From positions 1,060 to 65,059 of the forward strand of contig SVCP01000003.1 of the NCBI GenBank assembly GCA_015058295.1: a DNA stretch of 64,000 nt. Direction: 5' to 3'. The notes below the pieces were generated by a model. That model did no database searches, had not been told where the DNA came from, and saw nothing but the letters and a program-made list of their open reading frames with translations. The DNA comes from Anaerofustis stercorihominis. GTDB lineage: Bacteria; Bacillota; Clostridia; Eubacteriales; Anaerofustaceae. A program made the position numbers and the translations under genes. Positions 24,367-32,855 of the stretch are shown in pieces (within the stretch, counting starts at the first letter, position 1; the number at the start of each line of letters is the position of its first letter).

Positions 24367-24394
24367 TTGACATATGACATAAACGGGGTATAAT
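24367..24394 (+). promoter_or_regulatory. Promoter of the DUF134 gene
   Basis: TTGACA (24367-24372) and TATAAT (24389-24394) with a 16-base spacer, 32 bases upstream of the start. Confidence 0.75.
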
Positions 24395-24426
24395 GAATTG
24401 TGTAGAAAGAACGGAGAGTTAATAAG

Positions 24427-24771
24427 ATGGGCAGACCGAGAAAATACCGACAAGTTTGCAAAATGCCTTCCTGCACACAGTTTGCACCGATGCATTCCGG
24501 TGAGGAAGAGACGACAGTAGTAATGAGTATCGACGAATATGAGGTAATACGTCTCATTGATCTGAACAAAATGACACAGGAAGAATGTGCCCGTCAGATG
24601 AATATAGCCAGGACGACAGTCCAGAAGGTGTATGACGAAGCACGCAACAAACTTGCCCGTTTTATTGTGGACGGTGCGAAGCTTGTCATCGATGGCGGAG
24701 ATGTCCGTTATTGTGAGAATGATGAATGTATCGCGCTTCACGGAAAGCCCTGCCGTTGCAGGAAAAACTGA
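24427..24771 (+). CDS. DUF134 (UPF0251) DNA-binding protein
   Basis: A 114-residue protein of the UPF0251/DUF134 family. The start MGRPRKYRQVCKMPSCTQF is the hallmark of this family. A helix-turn-helix lies at about residues 45-75 (LNKMTQEECARQMNIARTTVQKVYDEARNKLA), like a sigma-70 region 4. The C-terminus holds four cysteines (YCENDECIA...KPCRCRKN) that could bind a metal or Fe-S cluster. Members are often found beside Mrp-type ATPases and Fe-S or hydrogenase genes, as here with the gene 70 bases downstream. GGAG precedes the start. It is a probable regulator of the Fe-S carrier gene, by inference from location. Confidence 0.9.
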   Translation: MGRPRKYRQVCKMPSCTQFAPMHSGEEETTVVMSIDEYEVIRLIDLNKMTQEECARQMNIARTTVQKVYDEARNKLARFIVDGAKLVIDGGDVRYCENDECIALHGKPCRCRKN

Positions 24772-24841
24772 TTTCACATTCTTTTACAAGAGTTGAAATA
24801 TATATCAAAAGTAAATCAATCAGAAATATGAAGGAGTTATT

Positions 24842-25663
24842 ATGAGCGAAAAATGCACAAGTAATTGCAGCACATGTGATAAAAGTGACTGCGCAGACCG
24901 CAATGACTTTCTTGAGCCGTTAAATAAAGACAGCAGTGTAAATAAAGTTATTGGTATCGTCAGCGGAAAAGGCGGCGTAGGTAAATCTCTTGTTACAAGC
25001 CTTTGTGCCGTTGCTATGAGAAGACTGGGCGCAAATGTTGCAGTACTGGACGCAGATATTACAGGTCCGTCTATTCCTACAGGATTCGGACTTCACTGTC
25101 AGGCAGATGTTGAAGACAATACGATTCTCCCTGTACGCACAGATACAGGTATCAAAGTAATGTCTATCAACCTTCTTCTTGCAAGCGAAACATCTCCTGT
25201 TGTATGGAGAGGTCCGGTTATTGCAGGCGCAGTAAAACAGTTCTGGACAGATGTACGTTGGGGTGATGTTGATTATATGTTCGTGGATATGCCGCCGGGA
25301 ACAGGTGATGTACCTCTTACAGTATTCCAGTCACTTCCCATTGATGGTATCATCGTAGTATCTTCACCGCAGGATCTCGTTGGTATGATCGTTGCAAAGG
25401 CTGTAAATATGGCAGAAAAAATGAATATCCCCGTACTCGGTATCGTTGAAAATATGTCATATTTCAAATGCCCCGACTGTGGCAAAGAACACCGCATTTT
25501 CGGTGACAGCCATGTAGATCAGGTTGCTGAAGAATTCGGACTTAAAGTTCTTGCAAGACTTCCCATCGATCCTGCAGTAGCAAAAGCATATGATGCAGGT
25601 ATGATCGAAACAGTGGGAACGGAAGTGCTCTCAGATGCAGTAGACGTATTCAAGAATCTTTAA
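24842..25663 (+). CDS. mrp: Mrp/NBP35-type Fe-S cluster carrier ATPase
   Basis: A 273-residue P-loop ATPase of the Mrp/Nbp35 family, which loads or carries Fe-S clusters in the cytosol. The N-terminus is cysteine-rich (EKCTSNCSTCDKSDCADRND), as in NBP35-type scaffolds, and may bind a cluster. The deviant Walker A is GKGGVGKS, the switch is DADITGPS, and MPPGTGD is the family signature. A CxxC (CPDCGKEH) sits near residue 210; this pair holds a bridging cluster in the family. AAGGAG precedes ATG. It is probably co-transcribed with the DUF134 gene and followed by a repeat and a terminator. Confidence 0.94.
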   Translation: MSEKCTSNCSTCDKSDCADRNDFLEPLNKDSSVNKVIGIVSGKGGVGKSLVTSLCAVAMRRLGANVAVLDADITGPSIPTGFGLHCQADVEDNTILPVRTDTGIKVMSINLLLASETSPVVWRGPVIAGAVKQFWTDVRWGDVDYMFVDMPPGTGDVPLTVFQSLPIDGIIVVSSPQDLVGMIVAKAVNMAEKMNIPVLGIVENMSYFKCPDCGKEHRIFGDSHVDQVAEEFGLKVLARLPIDPAVAKAYDAGMIETVGTEVLSDAVDVFKNL

Positions 25664-25676
25664 TGCTTGTCTAAAT
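25662..25676 (+). repeat. Post-stop repeat TGCTTGTCTAAAT, copy 3
   Basis: The repeat overlaps the stop codon of mrp and continues as CCTTTTATGCTGCGCATT, resembling the copy at 1148. Confidence 0.7.
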
Positions 25677-25748
25677 CCTTTTATGCTGCGCATTACCGTG
25701 AATTATACAGGAAGCTGTATAAAACATAAGTTAATAAATATAAAAGTA

Positions 25749-25777
25749 AAGCATCATCATACAGATGATGCTTTTTT
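25749..25777 (+). terminator. Terminator of the DUF134-mrp unit
   Basis: AAGCATCATC/GATGATGCTT with a five-base loop and a T tract. Confidence 0.93.
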
Positions 25778-25862
25778 GCTGCGTTGGTTTGACTGTCTGA
25801 GCGTATTATTCTCCTGTGTTTGGGAAATTTATGTAAAACTCTGTTGTCGTTTGTTTTGGAAA

Positions 25863-25888
25863 CGAAAAAGGGACTTAAAGTCCCTTGT
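25863..25888 (-). terminator. Terminator of the ABC-2 exporter operon
   Basis: On the minus strand AAGGGACTTTAAGTCCCTT is followed by a run of five T, 10 bases after the permease stop. Confidence 0.85.
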
Positions 25889-25896
25889 GAATTATT

Positions 25897-27570
25897 TTAA
25901 TCTTCCATGATCATCTTCGGATACAAGGAAATGAACACTTTAGCACAAATTCCGCTTAAAACAAGGGAAATTCCTGCGGCGGTGAGCATAGATGCGGTGA
26001 ATGTAAAGTTAAAGTTCATATAAAGCTGCCATACAGTAAATCCCATGATGACCGTATAAGCCATTCCTGCGAGCATTGAGAACAGCACATTCATATTCTG
26101 CTTTACTGCTCTTGCGGGATTGTCCCAGTCGATGAGCGGCTTTCTTCCGTCGAGAATCAGCCCGAAGATGTTTACGGGGATAAGACATGAGAATATACAG
26201 ATTGATGTTACCGCCATCGGAAGTATCTCAACATTCATAAATACAACAAGAAGTACTGCGAGTACAGCTACTGTGATCAGATTTATTATAATCTGCCCGG
26301 CAAGTCTTCCGATAAGCTGATCTTTTCCGGTAACGGGAAGGGATTTGTATATATGATGTGCTGTGCCTTCTCTTGAGAATGATGAAGCGGTTATGGATGC
26401 ACTTGAGAGCATAAACATCATTATTGCCGCATATACGAACAGGAAATAATCGCCGAACATATCGTAGAGAGAACCGAAAGTATCCATTACTTCCATACCT
26501 TCCGCCATGAAACCTATACCGAAGATAACGATCATGAGAGGAATGACGAATACAGTGTTGAATACGAATATTGGAGTGCGGAAAAGTATCCTTATGTCGT
26601 TTTTCATTATACTTACGGCTCTTGAATTTGTTCCGCTGCTTTTTCTGAGCTGTTCTCCGGAGAGTTTTTTGCTTTTTACTTTTGCTCCGAGCCCCTGACA
26701 CACAGCCTGCAGATAGAATTTATCCCCGATAAATACACTTATGGCAAAGCTGACAATACTTACAGCCACATATGCGCACAGATATATAAATCCGTTTACG
26801 GAAAACGGAGCAAGAAGAGCTTCCGTTGCAAGCAAAGCAGGGAAGTACACGCTCGTTACCTTGTCGGAAAGAAATGCCCCGTCTGTAATGATGGCATTTA
26901 TCAGTTCCTCTTCGTTCATATTCAGTGCCTGACCTGCTGTGCTGAAATTAAGCGCAAGTATGCATGCTGTCAGTGCGAGCATAAGAATGACCTGTACAAG
27001 CTCGGTGTTTATCCTCATTCCGAAAGCCCTTACGGTAACCACGGAGATTATCGTACTTACGGCAAGGGGAATAACTGCCGACAAAAGAATGATGATCAGA
27101 GCATATACATAGAACAATATACCGGCCCCTGAATTTATGCCGTAGCTTATGAACAGCGGCAGAAGTATCATCATAGAAATTACGGATTCAAACAGGAGAA
27201 TTACCGTGAGTTTGCTTGCGATAATATTTTTCGGTTTTATGGGCAGTGTCAGAAGCATATTCGTATCTTCCGAATCAAACAGCGTGGAAAACACATATGA
27301 CAGACCGAAAAAAAATGTAAGAGCGGCATTCATCATAACTCCGAAGCTGAGAATAGCTCTCTGCTGATTGAGTATTGAGAGCATATCGTATGCACCGTCC
27401 GCAAGGTAAATATATGCGGCATATGACGGAGCGAGGCAGAGTATGAGGATAATTACTCCCACAGCTTTGAGGAGGGATTTTTTGCTGTGAGCCATATCGT
27501 GTAGGGCTTTTTTCGGGTTGAACAGTGCCTTTGCCTGATATGCACATAATTTCAGATATTTACTGTTCAT
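25897..27570 (-). CDS. ABC-2 type transporter permease
   Basis: A 557-residue membrane protein with about 12 hydrophobic helices in two similar halves. A soluble loop of about 60 residues near the middle (after KFYLQAVCQGLGAKVKSKKLS) is usual for this class of permease. It has no substrate motif. The gene overlaps the ATPase gene by 11 bases, so the pair forms an exporter. The binding site GGAGCTTACAA precedes the start. Linked MarR genes hint at a drug, lipid or peptide exporter, but this is inferred from the neighbourhood. Confidence 0.87.
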   Translation of the reverse strand: MNSKYLKLCAYQAKALFNPKKALHDMAHSKKSLLKAVGVIILILCLAPSYAAYIYLADGAYDMLSILNQQRAILSFGVMMNAALTFFFGLSYVFSTLFDSEDTNMLLTLPIKPKNIIASKLTVILLFESVISMMILLPLFISYGINSGAGILFYVYALIIILLSAVIPLAVSTIISVVTVRAFGMRINTELVQVILMLALTACILALNFSTAGQALNMNEEELINAIITDGAFLSDKVTSVYFPALLATEALLAPFSVNGFIYLCAYVAVSIVSFAISVFIGDKFYLQAVCQGLGAKVKSKKLSGEQLRKSSGTNSRAVSIMKNDIRILFRTPIFVFNTVFVIPLMIVIFGIGFMAEGMEVMDTFGSLYDMFGDYFLFVYAAIMMFMLSSASITASSFSREGTAHHIYKSLPVTGKDQLIGRLAGQIIINLITVAVLAVLLVVFMNVEILPMAVTSICIFSCLIPVNIFGLILDGRKPLIDWDNPARAVKQNMNVLFSMLAGMAYTVIMGFTVWQLYMNFNFTFTASMLTAAGISLVLSGICAKVFISLYPKMIMED

Positions 27571-28273
27571 TTGTAAGCTCCAGGAATATTTCTTCGAGGG
27601 AAGAATCTGTATTCTGTTTCAGTTCTTCCATACTGCCGACGGCAATAAGTTTACCTTTATTTATAATTCCTACTCTGTCGCAGAATTTCTCAGCCACATC
27701 AAGAACATGAGTGGAGAAAAATATGCTTTTTCCTTCAGCGCAGAGTTTTTTCATAAGTTCTTTTAAGTTGAATGAGCTCTTCGGATCAAGTCCTACCATT
27801 GGTTCGTCCAGGACGAGAAGCTCAGGTTTTGTTACAAGAGCTCCGATGAGGGATATCTTCTGCTGCATTCCGTGGGAATATGTAGAGATATAATCACCTA
27901 AGTTATCGGTCATTTCGAACATAGCTGCATATTCTTCGATGAGGGAAGCTCTTTCTTTGCCGATATCATACATATCCGCCATAAAATTTACATATTCAAT
28001 ACCCTTAATCTTTTTGTTTGCTTCGGGGGTATCGGATACATAAGCCATTTTTTTCTTTGCGGTTATGGGATCGACTGATATATCTGTTCCCATAACGGAT
28101 ATGCTTCCGCTTGTAGGACGGAGAATTCCCGTAATCATTTTTATTGTGGTGGTCTTTCCTGCACCATTAGGACCGAGGAATCCAAAAATTTCGCCGCTGT
28201 TTATGTCAAGGGATAAGTTATCAACCGCAGTCTTGTTGTTGTAGGATTTGCTGAGTTCGCGGATCTTAAGCAT
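27560..28273 (-). CDS. ABC transporter ATP-binding protein
   Basis: A 237-residue ATPase of the ABC-2 (CcmA/YhaQ-like) type. Walker A is GPNGAGKT, the signature YSHGMQQK, Walker B LLVLDEPMVGLD, and the H-loop FFSTHVLDVAE. The C-terminus (SSLEEIFLELT) is the usual ending of this family. I moved the start to ATG 28273, 7 codons inside the open frame, because AAGGAGG lies just before it. It is the first gene of a two-gene exporter operon. A cloverleaf-like repeat occupies the space upstream. Confidence 0.94.
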   Translation of the reverse strand: MLKIRELSKSYNNKTAVDNLSLDINSGEIFGFLGPNGAGKTTTIKMITGILRPTSGSISVMGTDISVDPITAKKKMAYVSDTPEANKKIKGIEYVNFMADMYDIGKERASLIEEYAAMFEMTDNLGDYISTYSHGMQQKISLIGALVTKPELLVLDEPMVGLDPKSSFNLKELMKKLCAEGKSIFFSTHVLDVAEKFCDRVGIINKGKLIAVGSMEELKQNTDSSLEEIFLELTNEQ

Positions 28274-28389
28274 AAAAACCTCCTTGATATTCATTTTACA
28301 CTATATTATTATTTTTCACATATTAAGTCAATGAGATACTGTTAACTAATGAAATTTTAATGATTGCGTTATGAAAAACAGCTTTTGTC

Positions 28390-28497
28390 CGGGGACGCCG
28401 CAGGCGGTGGGAAGCGTAGGCTTCCCACCTTCAGAAGCGAAGCTTCTGAACTGCTGTCGCGGATGCGACAGCATGCCTGCGGCGGAGATGGGCGGGG
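28390..28497 (+). repeat. Cloverleaf-like palindromic element A
   Basis: An outer stem GCCGCAGGC (28397-28405) with GCCTGCGGC (28475-28483) encloses three perfect hairpins with almost no bases between: 28406-28429 (10 bp), 28430-28450 (9 bp) and 28452-28473 (9 bp). A G-rich tail GGAGATGGGCGGG follows. Element B at 32630-32755 has the same design with different inner hairpins. No gene lies in this gap. Confidence 0.85.
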
Positions 28498-28571
28498 GTG
28501 CGGGCGAGGTACGAGGGGCACGAAAAAACAGACTGCCGTGAATATGGCAGTCTGTATATGGCTGAAAAAAA

Positions 28572-29033
28572 TTATTTTAATTCTTCGTTTGCTTTTTCGA
28601 GAGATGCTTCCAATGAAGAAAGGATAGATGTGAGAGTTTCGATCTTTTCGGCATCAAGGAACTTGTCCATTGCAAGGCCTTTGTCATTAAAAGCAGCATT
28701 TGCTTCTTTGATCACTTCTTCGCCTTTTTCCGTAAGTTCAAGATATACGACTCTCTGATCATAAAAGTCTCTTGTTTTCTTGAGCATTCCTGCGATCTCA
28801 AGCTTTTTGCAGATAGGTGAAAGGTTTGATTTGCTCATATTGAGTTCGAGGCAGAGGGCATTCATGGAGAGCTTTCCTTCGCTGTGAATTCTGTTCATTA
28901 CATCCGACTGAGCAACAGTAACCGAATATGGTTTATAGAATTCTTCAATAATACTGTCGATGAGTCTGGAAACGTGTTTTATTTTCTGTGAAAGTGCCCC
29001 GTTAAGTTCTTCGTGTGTGTTGATGTTTGACAT
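28572..29033 (-). CDS. MarR-family regulator 1
   Basis: A 153-residue winged-helix regulator. The DNA-binding part is SVTVAQSDVMNRIHSEGKLSMNALCLELNMSKSNLSPICKKLE (residues 37-79), followed by the wing region TRDFYDQRVVYLELTEKGEEV. It ends in a long helix for dimer contact. The start is preceded by AAGGAGAAAT. It lies 25 bases after the next MarR gene, so the two are one transcript. MarR proteins bind small molecules and de-repress export or detoxification genes; the ABC exporter downstream is a possible target. Confidence 0.9.
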   Translation of the reverse strand: MSNINTHEELNGALSQKIKHVSRLIDSIIEEFYKPYSVTVAQSDVMNRIHSEGKLSMNALCLELNMSKSNLSPICKKLEIAGMLKKTRDFYDQRVVYLELTEKGEEVIKEANAAFNDKGLAMDKFLDAEKIETLTSILSSLEASLEKANEELK

Positions 29034-29058
29034 TATATATTTCTCCTTTTTTTATGGC

Positions 29059-29547
29059 CTAATCTCTTGTTGCCCGTTCGTGTTTTTCCAGATTGACGAG
29101 CAGTTTTCTTGCTGTCGAAACAAATGCAAGTATTTCTTCTTCGCTGATATCTTCCGTTAACTGCTCTGTCAGCTCTGCTGACACGACTCTTGCAAGCTCT
29201 CTGCTTTCAACAGCTAACTCGGTTGGGATAAGTTTTTTCAGTCTTCCGTCGTGTTCTGATGCTGTCCTGATCAGATATCCGTTATCTTCCAGAACCTTCA
29301 GCAGTGTGGAAACGGTTGATTTTCCCATATGAAATGCTGATTCAATATCTTTTTGATATACTTCCCGTTGCGAACTGTGTTTGTGAATGTATTCCATGAT
29401 TCCGAACTGATGTCCTGTAAGTCCGGGACCGGACTTTACATTTGACTGCACTTTTGCCTCAGAGAGTCTGAAGTCATGCTCCCGCTTTATCTGATTGGAA
29501 ACAGTTCTTATGGTATGCAACAGAAACTGAGATGGTATAATACTCAT
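29059..29547 (-). CDS. MarR-family regulator 2
   Basis: A 162-residue MarR protein. Landmarks are LTGHQFGIMEYIHKHSSQREVYQKDIE, the recognition helix FHMGKSTVSTLLKVLEDNGYLIR and the wing HDGRLKKLIPTELAVESR. It has the GGAAGG binding site before the start. Two palindromes of the form TAGTTC-N6-GAACTA lie upstream, one over its promoter, and are probable operators for this regulator. It is the first gene of a pair of MarR genes. Confidence 0.92.
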   Translation of the reverse strand: MSIIPSQFLLHTIRTVSNQIKREHDFRLSEAKVQSNVKSGPGLTGHQFGIMEYIHKHSSQREVYQKDIESAFHMGKSTVSTLLKVLEDNGYLIRTASEHDGRLKKLIPTELAVESRELARVVSAELTEQLTEDISEEEILAFVSTARKLLVNLEKHERATRD

Positions 29548-29577
29548 AATTGACCTTCCAATGTGAATATATGATAC

Positions 29578-29608
29578 TTTATAGTTCAGGTATGAACTAA
29601 TATGACAA
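29578..29608 (-). promoter_or_regulatory. Promoter and operator of the MarR pair
   Basis: On the minus strand, TTGTCA (29603-29608) and TATAAA (29578-29583) bracket a palindrome TAGTTC/GAACTA (29582-29599). The palindrome therefore covers the promoter spacer, which fits autorepression. Confidence 0.65.
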
Positions 29609-29700
29609 ACCTCACCTTCATATCATAAGCATAACATCAACTTTGTTATGTCAGCTACGACAGGGATGGTTACGGTTTCGAACGCCATATGTATGAGGAT

Positions 29701-29720
29701 TTAGTTCGGGCACGAACTAA
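29701..29720. promoter_or_regulatory. Second copy of the MarR-type palindrome
   Basis: TTAGTTC-GGGCAC-GAACTAA is the same half-site as at 29582-29599, about 120 bases away. The gap 29548-29962 has no gene, so a second promoter or loop-forming repression is possible. Confidence 0.65.
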
Positions 29721-29946
29721 ATACGTACGTATTATACAGTATGTTTACATAATATGCAATACATTTACAAAAATATTTATCAAAATTCATAAGCATTATA
29801 ACATAAATCAAACAACACAAAACTTGTCACACGGATTTTTGGCACAATTTTTATATTATAATTATAATAGTACGGTTTCTGTTGTATCCATAATCAACTG
29901 CGCATACAAAAAATGAATATTTCTGTATAAGAAGATGCTAAGTTAT

Positions 29947-29954
29947 GGTATAAT
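29947..29954 (+). promoter_or_regulatory. Extended -10 promoter of the tsaE operon
   Basis: TGG-TATAAT (29947-29954) has the extended TGn element. Only 8 bases separate it from the tsaE ATG, so the transcript would start at or next to the start codon. No good -35 is seen. Confidence 0.6.
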
Positions 29955-29962
29955 TAAGTGCT

Positions 29963-30442
29963 ATGGAAAAAATAAGATTCAGGACCTCAGACGAACAACA
30001 GACAATTCTTCTTGCCACAGCAGTTGCTGAAATACTACGCCACGGTCAGATAATCGCTCTCAATGGAGATCTTGCCGCGGGGAAAAGTGTGTTTTCTGCA
30101 GCAGTACTCAGGCATCTCGGATATAAAGGAAAGGTGACGTCGCCTACATACACCATAATAAACGAATACGACCTGCCGGGAGGCACAGCGTATCATATGG
30201 ATGCGTATCGTCTCGGAAGCAGTGATGATCTTGATGTCATCGGATATTATGATATTATCGATGAGTGTGTTGTTATGCTCATTGAGTGGGCAGAGATAAT
30301 AGACGATGTTATAGAAGATGATGCCTTGTATATAGATATAACAAAAGGTGACGATGACGAAAGATATTTTGAAATGTATTCTTCGGATGAATCACTTATG
30401 AAAAAGCTTATGGAGGTTTCGTATGATTATCCTTGCCATTGA
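29963..30442 (+). CDS. tsaE: tRNA t6A biosynthesis ATPase TsaE
   Basis: A 159-residue ATPase that regulates the TsaB-TsaD complex, which puts N6-threonylcarbamoyladenosine on tRNAs that read ANN codons. The P-loop reads GDLAAGKS, where most TsaE have GDLGAGKT. SPTYTIINEY and HMDAYRL are the switch-like segments, and IEWAE is the Walker B-like motif. No ribosome-binding site lies before ATG and the promoter's -10 box is 8 bases upstream, so the message may be leaderless. It overlaps tsaB by 20 bases. Confidence 0.95.
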   Translation: MEKIRFRTSDEQQTILLATAVAEILRHGQIIALNGDLAAGKSVFSAAVLRHLGYKGKVTSPTYTIINEYDLPGGTAYHMDAYRLGSSDDLDVIGYYDIIDECVVMLIEWAEIIDDVIEDDALYIDITKGDDDERYFEMYSSDESLMKKLMEVSYDYPCH

Positions 30443-31115
30443 TACATCTACCGTATCCGCAAGTGTTGCGGTTATGGATGAGAATAAACTTCACGGACTG
30501 TACAGTACAAACTATAAACTCAAACATTCGGAAAAGCTTCTTCCTCTTATAGAATCTCTTCTTGAACAGATAAATATGACTCTCTCCGATATGGACGCTT
30601 TCGCACTTACTGTGGGCCCCGGATCATTTACAGGACTTCGAATCGGTGCGGCAACGATCAAAGGATTTGCATATGCCACAGGCAAGCCGGTAATCCCCGT
30701 ATCAACCCTCGAAGCTCTTGCGTATTCACAGGAAAACTTCACGGGAATTATAGCTCCGATACTTGATGCGCAGAGAAATCAGGTATACTGTGCAATGTTC
30801 CGTAACTCAGAGGATAAGCCTCAAAGGATCAGCGAGGACAACAGTCTCGGCATCGAAGAATTCTGCGAGATGCTTGTTTCTGAACTGAAAGACGGTGAAA
30901 GAGCATTGTTTCTCGGTGACGGGGTGATGAAATTCCGTGAAAAGATAATATCTCTTATGGGAAATAAGGCAAAATTTGCTGACAGTGTGAGCTGCATGCC
31001 GTCAGCTGCATATACAGCCAAAGCGGCACTTCTGAGCGACAGACGTGAGAGTGCGTATTCTCTTGATCTGAATTATATAAGAAAAGCCCAGGCAGAGGAG
31101 AACCTGAAAAAATGA
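30423..31115 (+). CDS. tsaB: tRNA t6A biosynthesis protein TsaB
   Basis: A 230-residue ASKHA-fold protein, the partner of TsaD. The N-terminus IILAIDTSTVSASVAVMD and the conserved GPGSFTGLRIG loop are both clear. It lacks the metal-binding histidines of TsaD, as expected for the scaffold subunit. It starts inside tsaE (GGAGG at 30413) and overlaps rimI by four bases (ATGA). Confidence 0.96.
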   Translation: MIILAIDTSTVSASVAVMDENKLHGLYSTNYKLKHSEKLLPLIESLLEQINMTLSDMDAFALTVGPGSFTGLRIGAATIKGFAYATGKPVIPVSTLEALAYSQENFTGIIAPILDAQRNQVYCAMFRNSEDKPQRISEDNSLGIEEFCEMLVSELKDGERALFLGDGVMKFREKIISLMGNKAKFADSVSCMPSAAYTAKAALLSDRRESAYSLDLNYIRKAQAEENLKK

Positions 31116-31558
31116 TCACTATCAGGGAAGCGACGGAAAACGATATTTTTGATATATATCCCATTGCCTGCAGTTGCTTTCATCAGCCCTGGTCGGAAGC
31201 TGCCCTGTTTGATGAGATCATAAGAGACACTTCTGTGGTCGTCGTTGCGGAATGTGACGGGAAAGTCGTGGGATTTGTCACTGTGACGGTTTTTTATGAC
31301 GAAGGGCATATAACAAATGTTGCTGTGCTTGGGGAATACAGACGGATGGGTATCGCATCAATGATGATGGATGAAGCGATAAAATTGTCTCTTGAAAGAT
31401 TTGAATTATACCTGCATACTCTTGAAGTCAGGATAACAAACGATGCGGCAATCGGACTTTATACGAAAAAAGGATTTGTCGCCGTTGGTATAAGGCCGAA
31501 CTATTACAATGACACAAATGAAGATGCTCTTCTTATGAGCATAATATATGGTGAATAA
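31112..31558 (+). CDS. rimI: Ribosomal protein S18 alanine N-acetyltransferase RimI
   Basis: A 148-residue GNAT enzyme. The N-terminus has the usual [16 protein letters not shown] segment of RimI proteins, the acetyl-CoA loop is [12 protein letters not shown], and the end has [23 protein letters not shown]. RimI acetylates the N-terminal alanine of S18 and is usually found between tsaB and tsaD in Firmicutes, as here. Translation is coupled on both sides. Confidence 0.94.
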   Translation: MITIREATENDIFDIYPIACSCFHQPWSEAALFDEIIRDTSVVVVAECDGKVVGFVTVTVFYDEGHITNVAVLGEYRRMGIASMMMDEAIKLSLERFELYLHTLEVRITNDAAIGLYTKKGFVAVGIRPNYYNDTNEDALLMSIIYGE

Positions 31559-31559
31559 A

Positions 31560-32567
31560 ATGAGCAGTATAAAAATTCTTGCAATAGAGTCCTCCTGCGA
31601 CGAAACTTCCGCAGCTGTAATTGAGGACGGAAAATTACTCTCAAATATAATTGCAACACAGATAGATATTCATGCACTTTACGGTGGGGTAGTCCCGGAG
31701 ATAGCTTCACGCAGTCATCTTGAAGCAATCAGTTCTGTCGTTGATTCCGCCCTCAATGAGTCCGGGTATACTCTTGAGGATATGTCTGCCATTGCCGTAA
31801 CGAAGGGTCCCGGCCTTGTCGGTGCGCTTCTCATCGGAGTATCTTATGCAAAAGCTCTTGCTATGGCTTCCGGAAAACCAATCATCGGCGTGAATCATAT
31901 GGCAGGACACATCAGCGCAAACTTTCTTCTTGGTGCAAAGCCTCCGTTTATCTGTCTCGTTGTTTCAGGGGGGCATACCATGATCGTAAGGGTAGATGAT
32001 TACACATCTTTCACCGTTCTCGGATCTACCCGTGATGATGCGGCAGGTGAAGCTTTTGATAAAGTTGCAAGGGTTATGGGACTTGCTTATCCGGGGGGCG
32101 CAAAACTTGACAAGCTGGCAGATCTCGGAGATGAATATTCCATAGATTTACCGAAAGCAATGCTTAAAGAAGATAATTATGATTTCAGCTTCAGCGGAAT
32201 GAAGAGTGCCGTACTTAATTACCTCAACAAGGCGAAGATGAAAGGCGAGGAAGTAAACAAAGAAAATTTATGTGCATCATTCAGACGCAGTGTTGTGGAC
32301 ATTCTCGTAACAAAGCTCGAAAAAGCCGCAAAAGCGGAAGGACTGAATACCATTGCTGTGTGTGGCGGGGTCGCATGTAACAGTCTTCTCAGAAAAGAGC
32401 TGAAGGCACTTGCAGACAGAAACGGTTATGAACTGTTTATTCCCGATAATGTTCTTTGCTCGGACAATGCGGGAATGATAGCAGCGCAGGCATATCATAT
32501 GTATAAAAACGGAGATTTCTCTGATCTGAAGCTTAACGCTGTTGCTTCTCTGGAGTTATGTCAGTGA
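31560..32567 (+). CDS. tsaD: tRNA t6A threonylcarbamoyl transferase TsaD
   Basis: A 335-residue catalytic subunit that transfers the threonylcarbamoyl group to A37 of tRNA. The metal-binding HMAGH motif lies near residue 113, the N-terminal phosphate loop is [15 protein letters not shown], and [11 protein letters not shown] and [11 protein letters not shown] are conserved further on. I chose ATG 31560, which follows GGTGA one base after the rimI stop, over ATG 31548, which has no binding site. It is the last gene of the t6A operon and a terminator follows. Confidence 0.96.
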   Translation: MSSIKILAIESSCDETSAAVIEDGKLLSNIIATQIDIHALYGGVVPEIASRSHLEAISSVVDSALNESGYTLEDMSAIAVTKGPGLVGALLIGVSYAKALAMASGKPIIGVNHMAGHISANFLLGAKPPFICLVVSGGHTMIVRVDDYTSFTVLGSTRDDAAGEAFDKVARVMGLAYPGGAKLDKLADLGDEYSIDLPKAMLKEDNYDFSFSGMKSAVLNYLNKAKMKGEEVNKENLCASFRRSVVDILVTKLEKAAKAEGLNTIAVCGGVACNSLLRKELKALADRNGYELFIPDNVLCSDNAGMIAAQAYHMYKNGDFSDLKLNAVASLELCQ

Positions 32568-32582
32568 AATATATTTTTCGCA

Positions 32583-32611
32583 AAGAGTACCTTTGAGTGC
32601 TCTTTTTTTTG
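32583..32611 (+). terminator. Terminator of the tsa operon
   Basis: AAGAGTAC/GTGCTCTT (one G-U pair) followed by eight T. Confidence 0.85.
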
Positions 32612-32629
32612 TATGTGATTACTTCGTCG

Positions 32630-32755
32630 GGGCAGCCGCAGGCGGCAGGCATCGCCTGAGCGATGCCTGCTCGTGCAGATGCGTCGGAAACGCATCTGTA
32701 CGGTCATTGCAGCAAAGCTTCAATGACTGCGCCTGCCTGCGGCGGGGTGGGCGGG
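32630..32755 (+). repeat. Cloverleaf-like palindromic element B
   Basis: An outer stem GCCGCAGGC (32635-32643) and GCCTGCGGC (32735-32743) enclose three hairpins: 32645-32670 (11 bp perfect), 32672-32702 (13 bp, one G-T) and 32703-32727 (7 bp plus an inner part). The G-rich tail GGGGTGGGCGGG matches that of element A. Confidence 0.85.
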
Positions 32756-32805
32756 AAACGGCATATGAAAAGAAAATATAAAGAATTATTAAAAAAACAT
32801 TAGAA

Positions 32806-32854
32806 ATGACTAAACTATTGACAAAACTACTTTTGGGGAGTATACTTTAGTCAT
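32806..32854 (+). promoter_or_regulatory. hrcA promoter inside a 9-bp inverted repeat
   Basis: TTGACA (32818-32823) and TATACT (32841-32846) are exactly 17 bases apart, a near-perfect sigma-A promoter. ATGACTAAA (32806-32814) and TTTAGTCAT (32846-32854) flank it as a perfect inverted repeat. Confidence 0.85.
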
Positions 32855-32855
32855 G

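Noticed and set aside
28364-28627. 87-codon frame over the cloverleaf element
   Set aside because: Its coding part is the palindromic repeat and then the antisense of the MarR gene.
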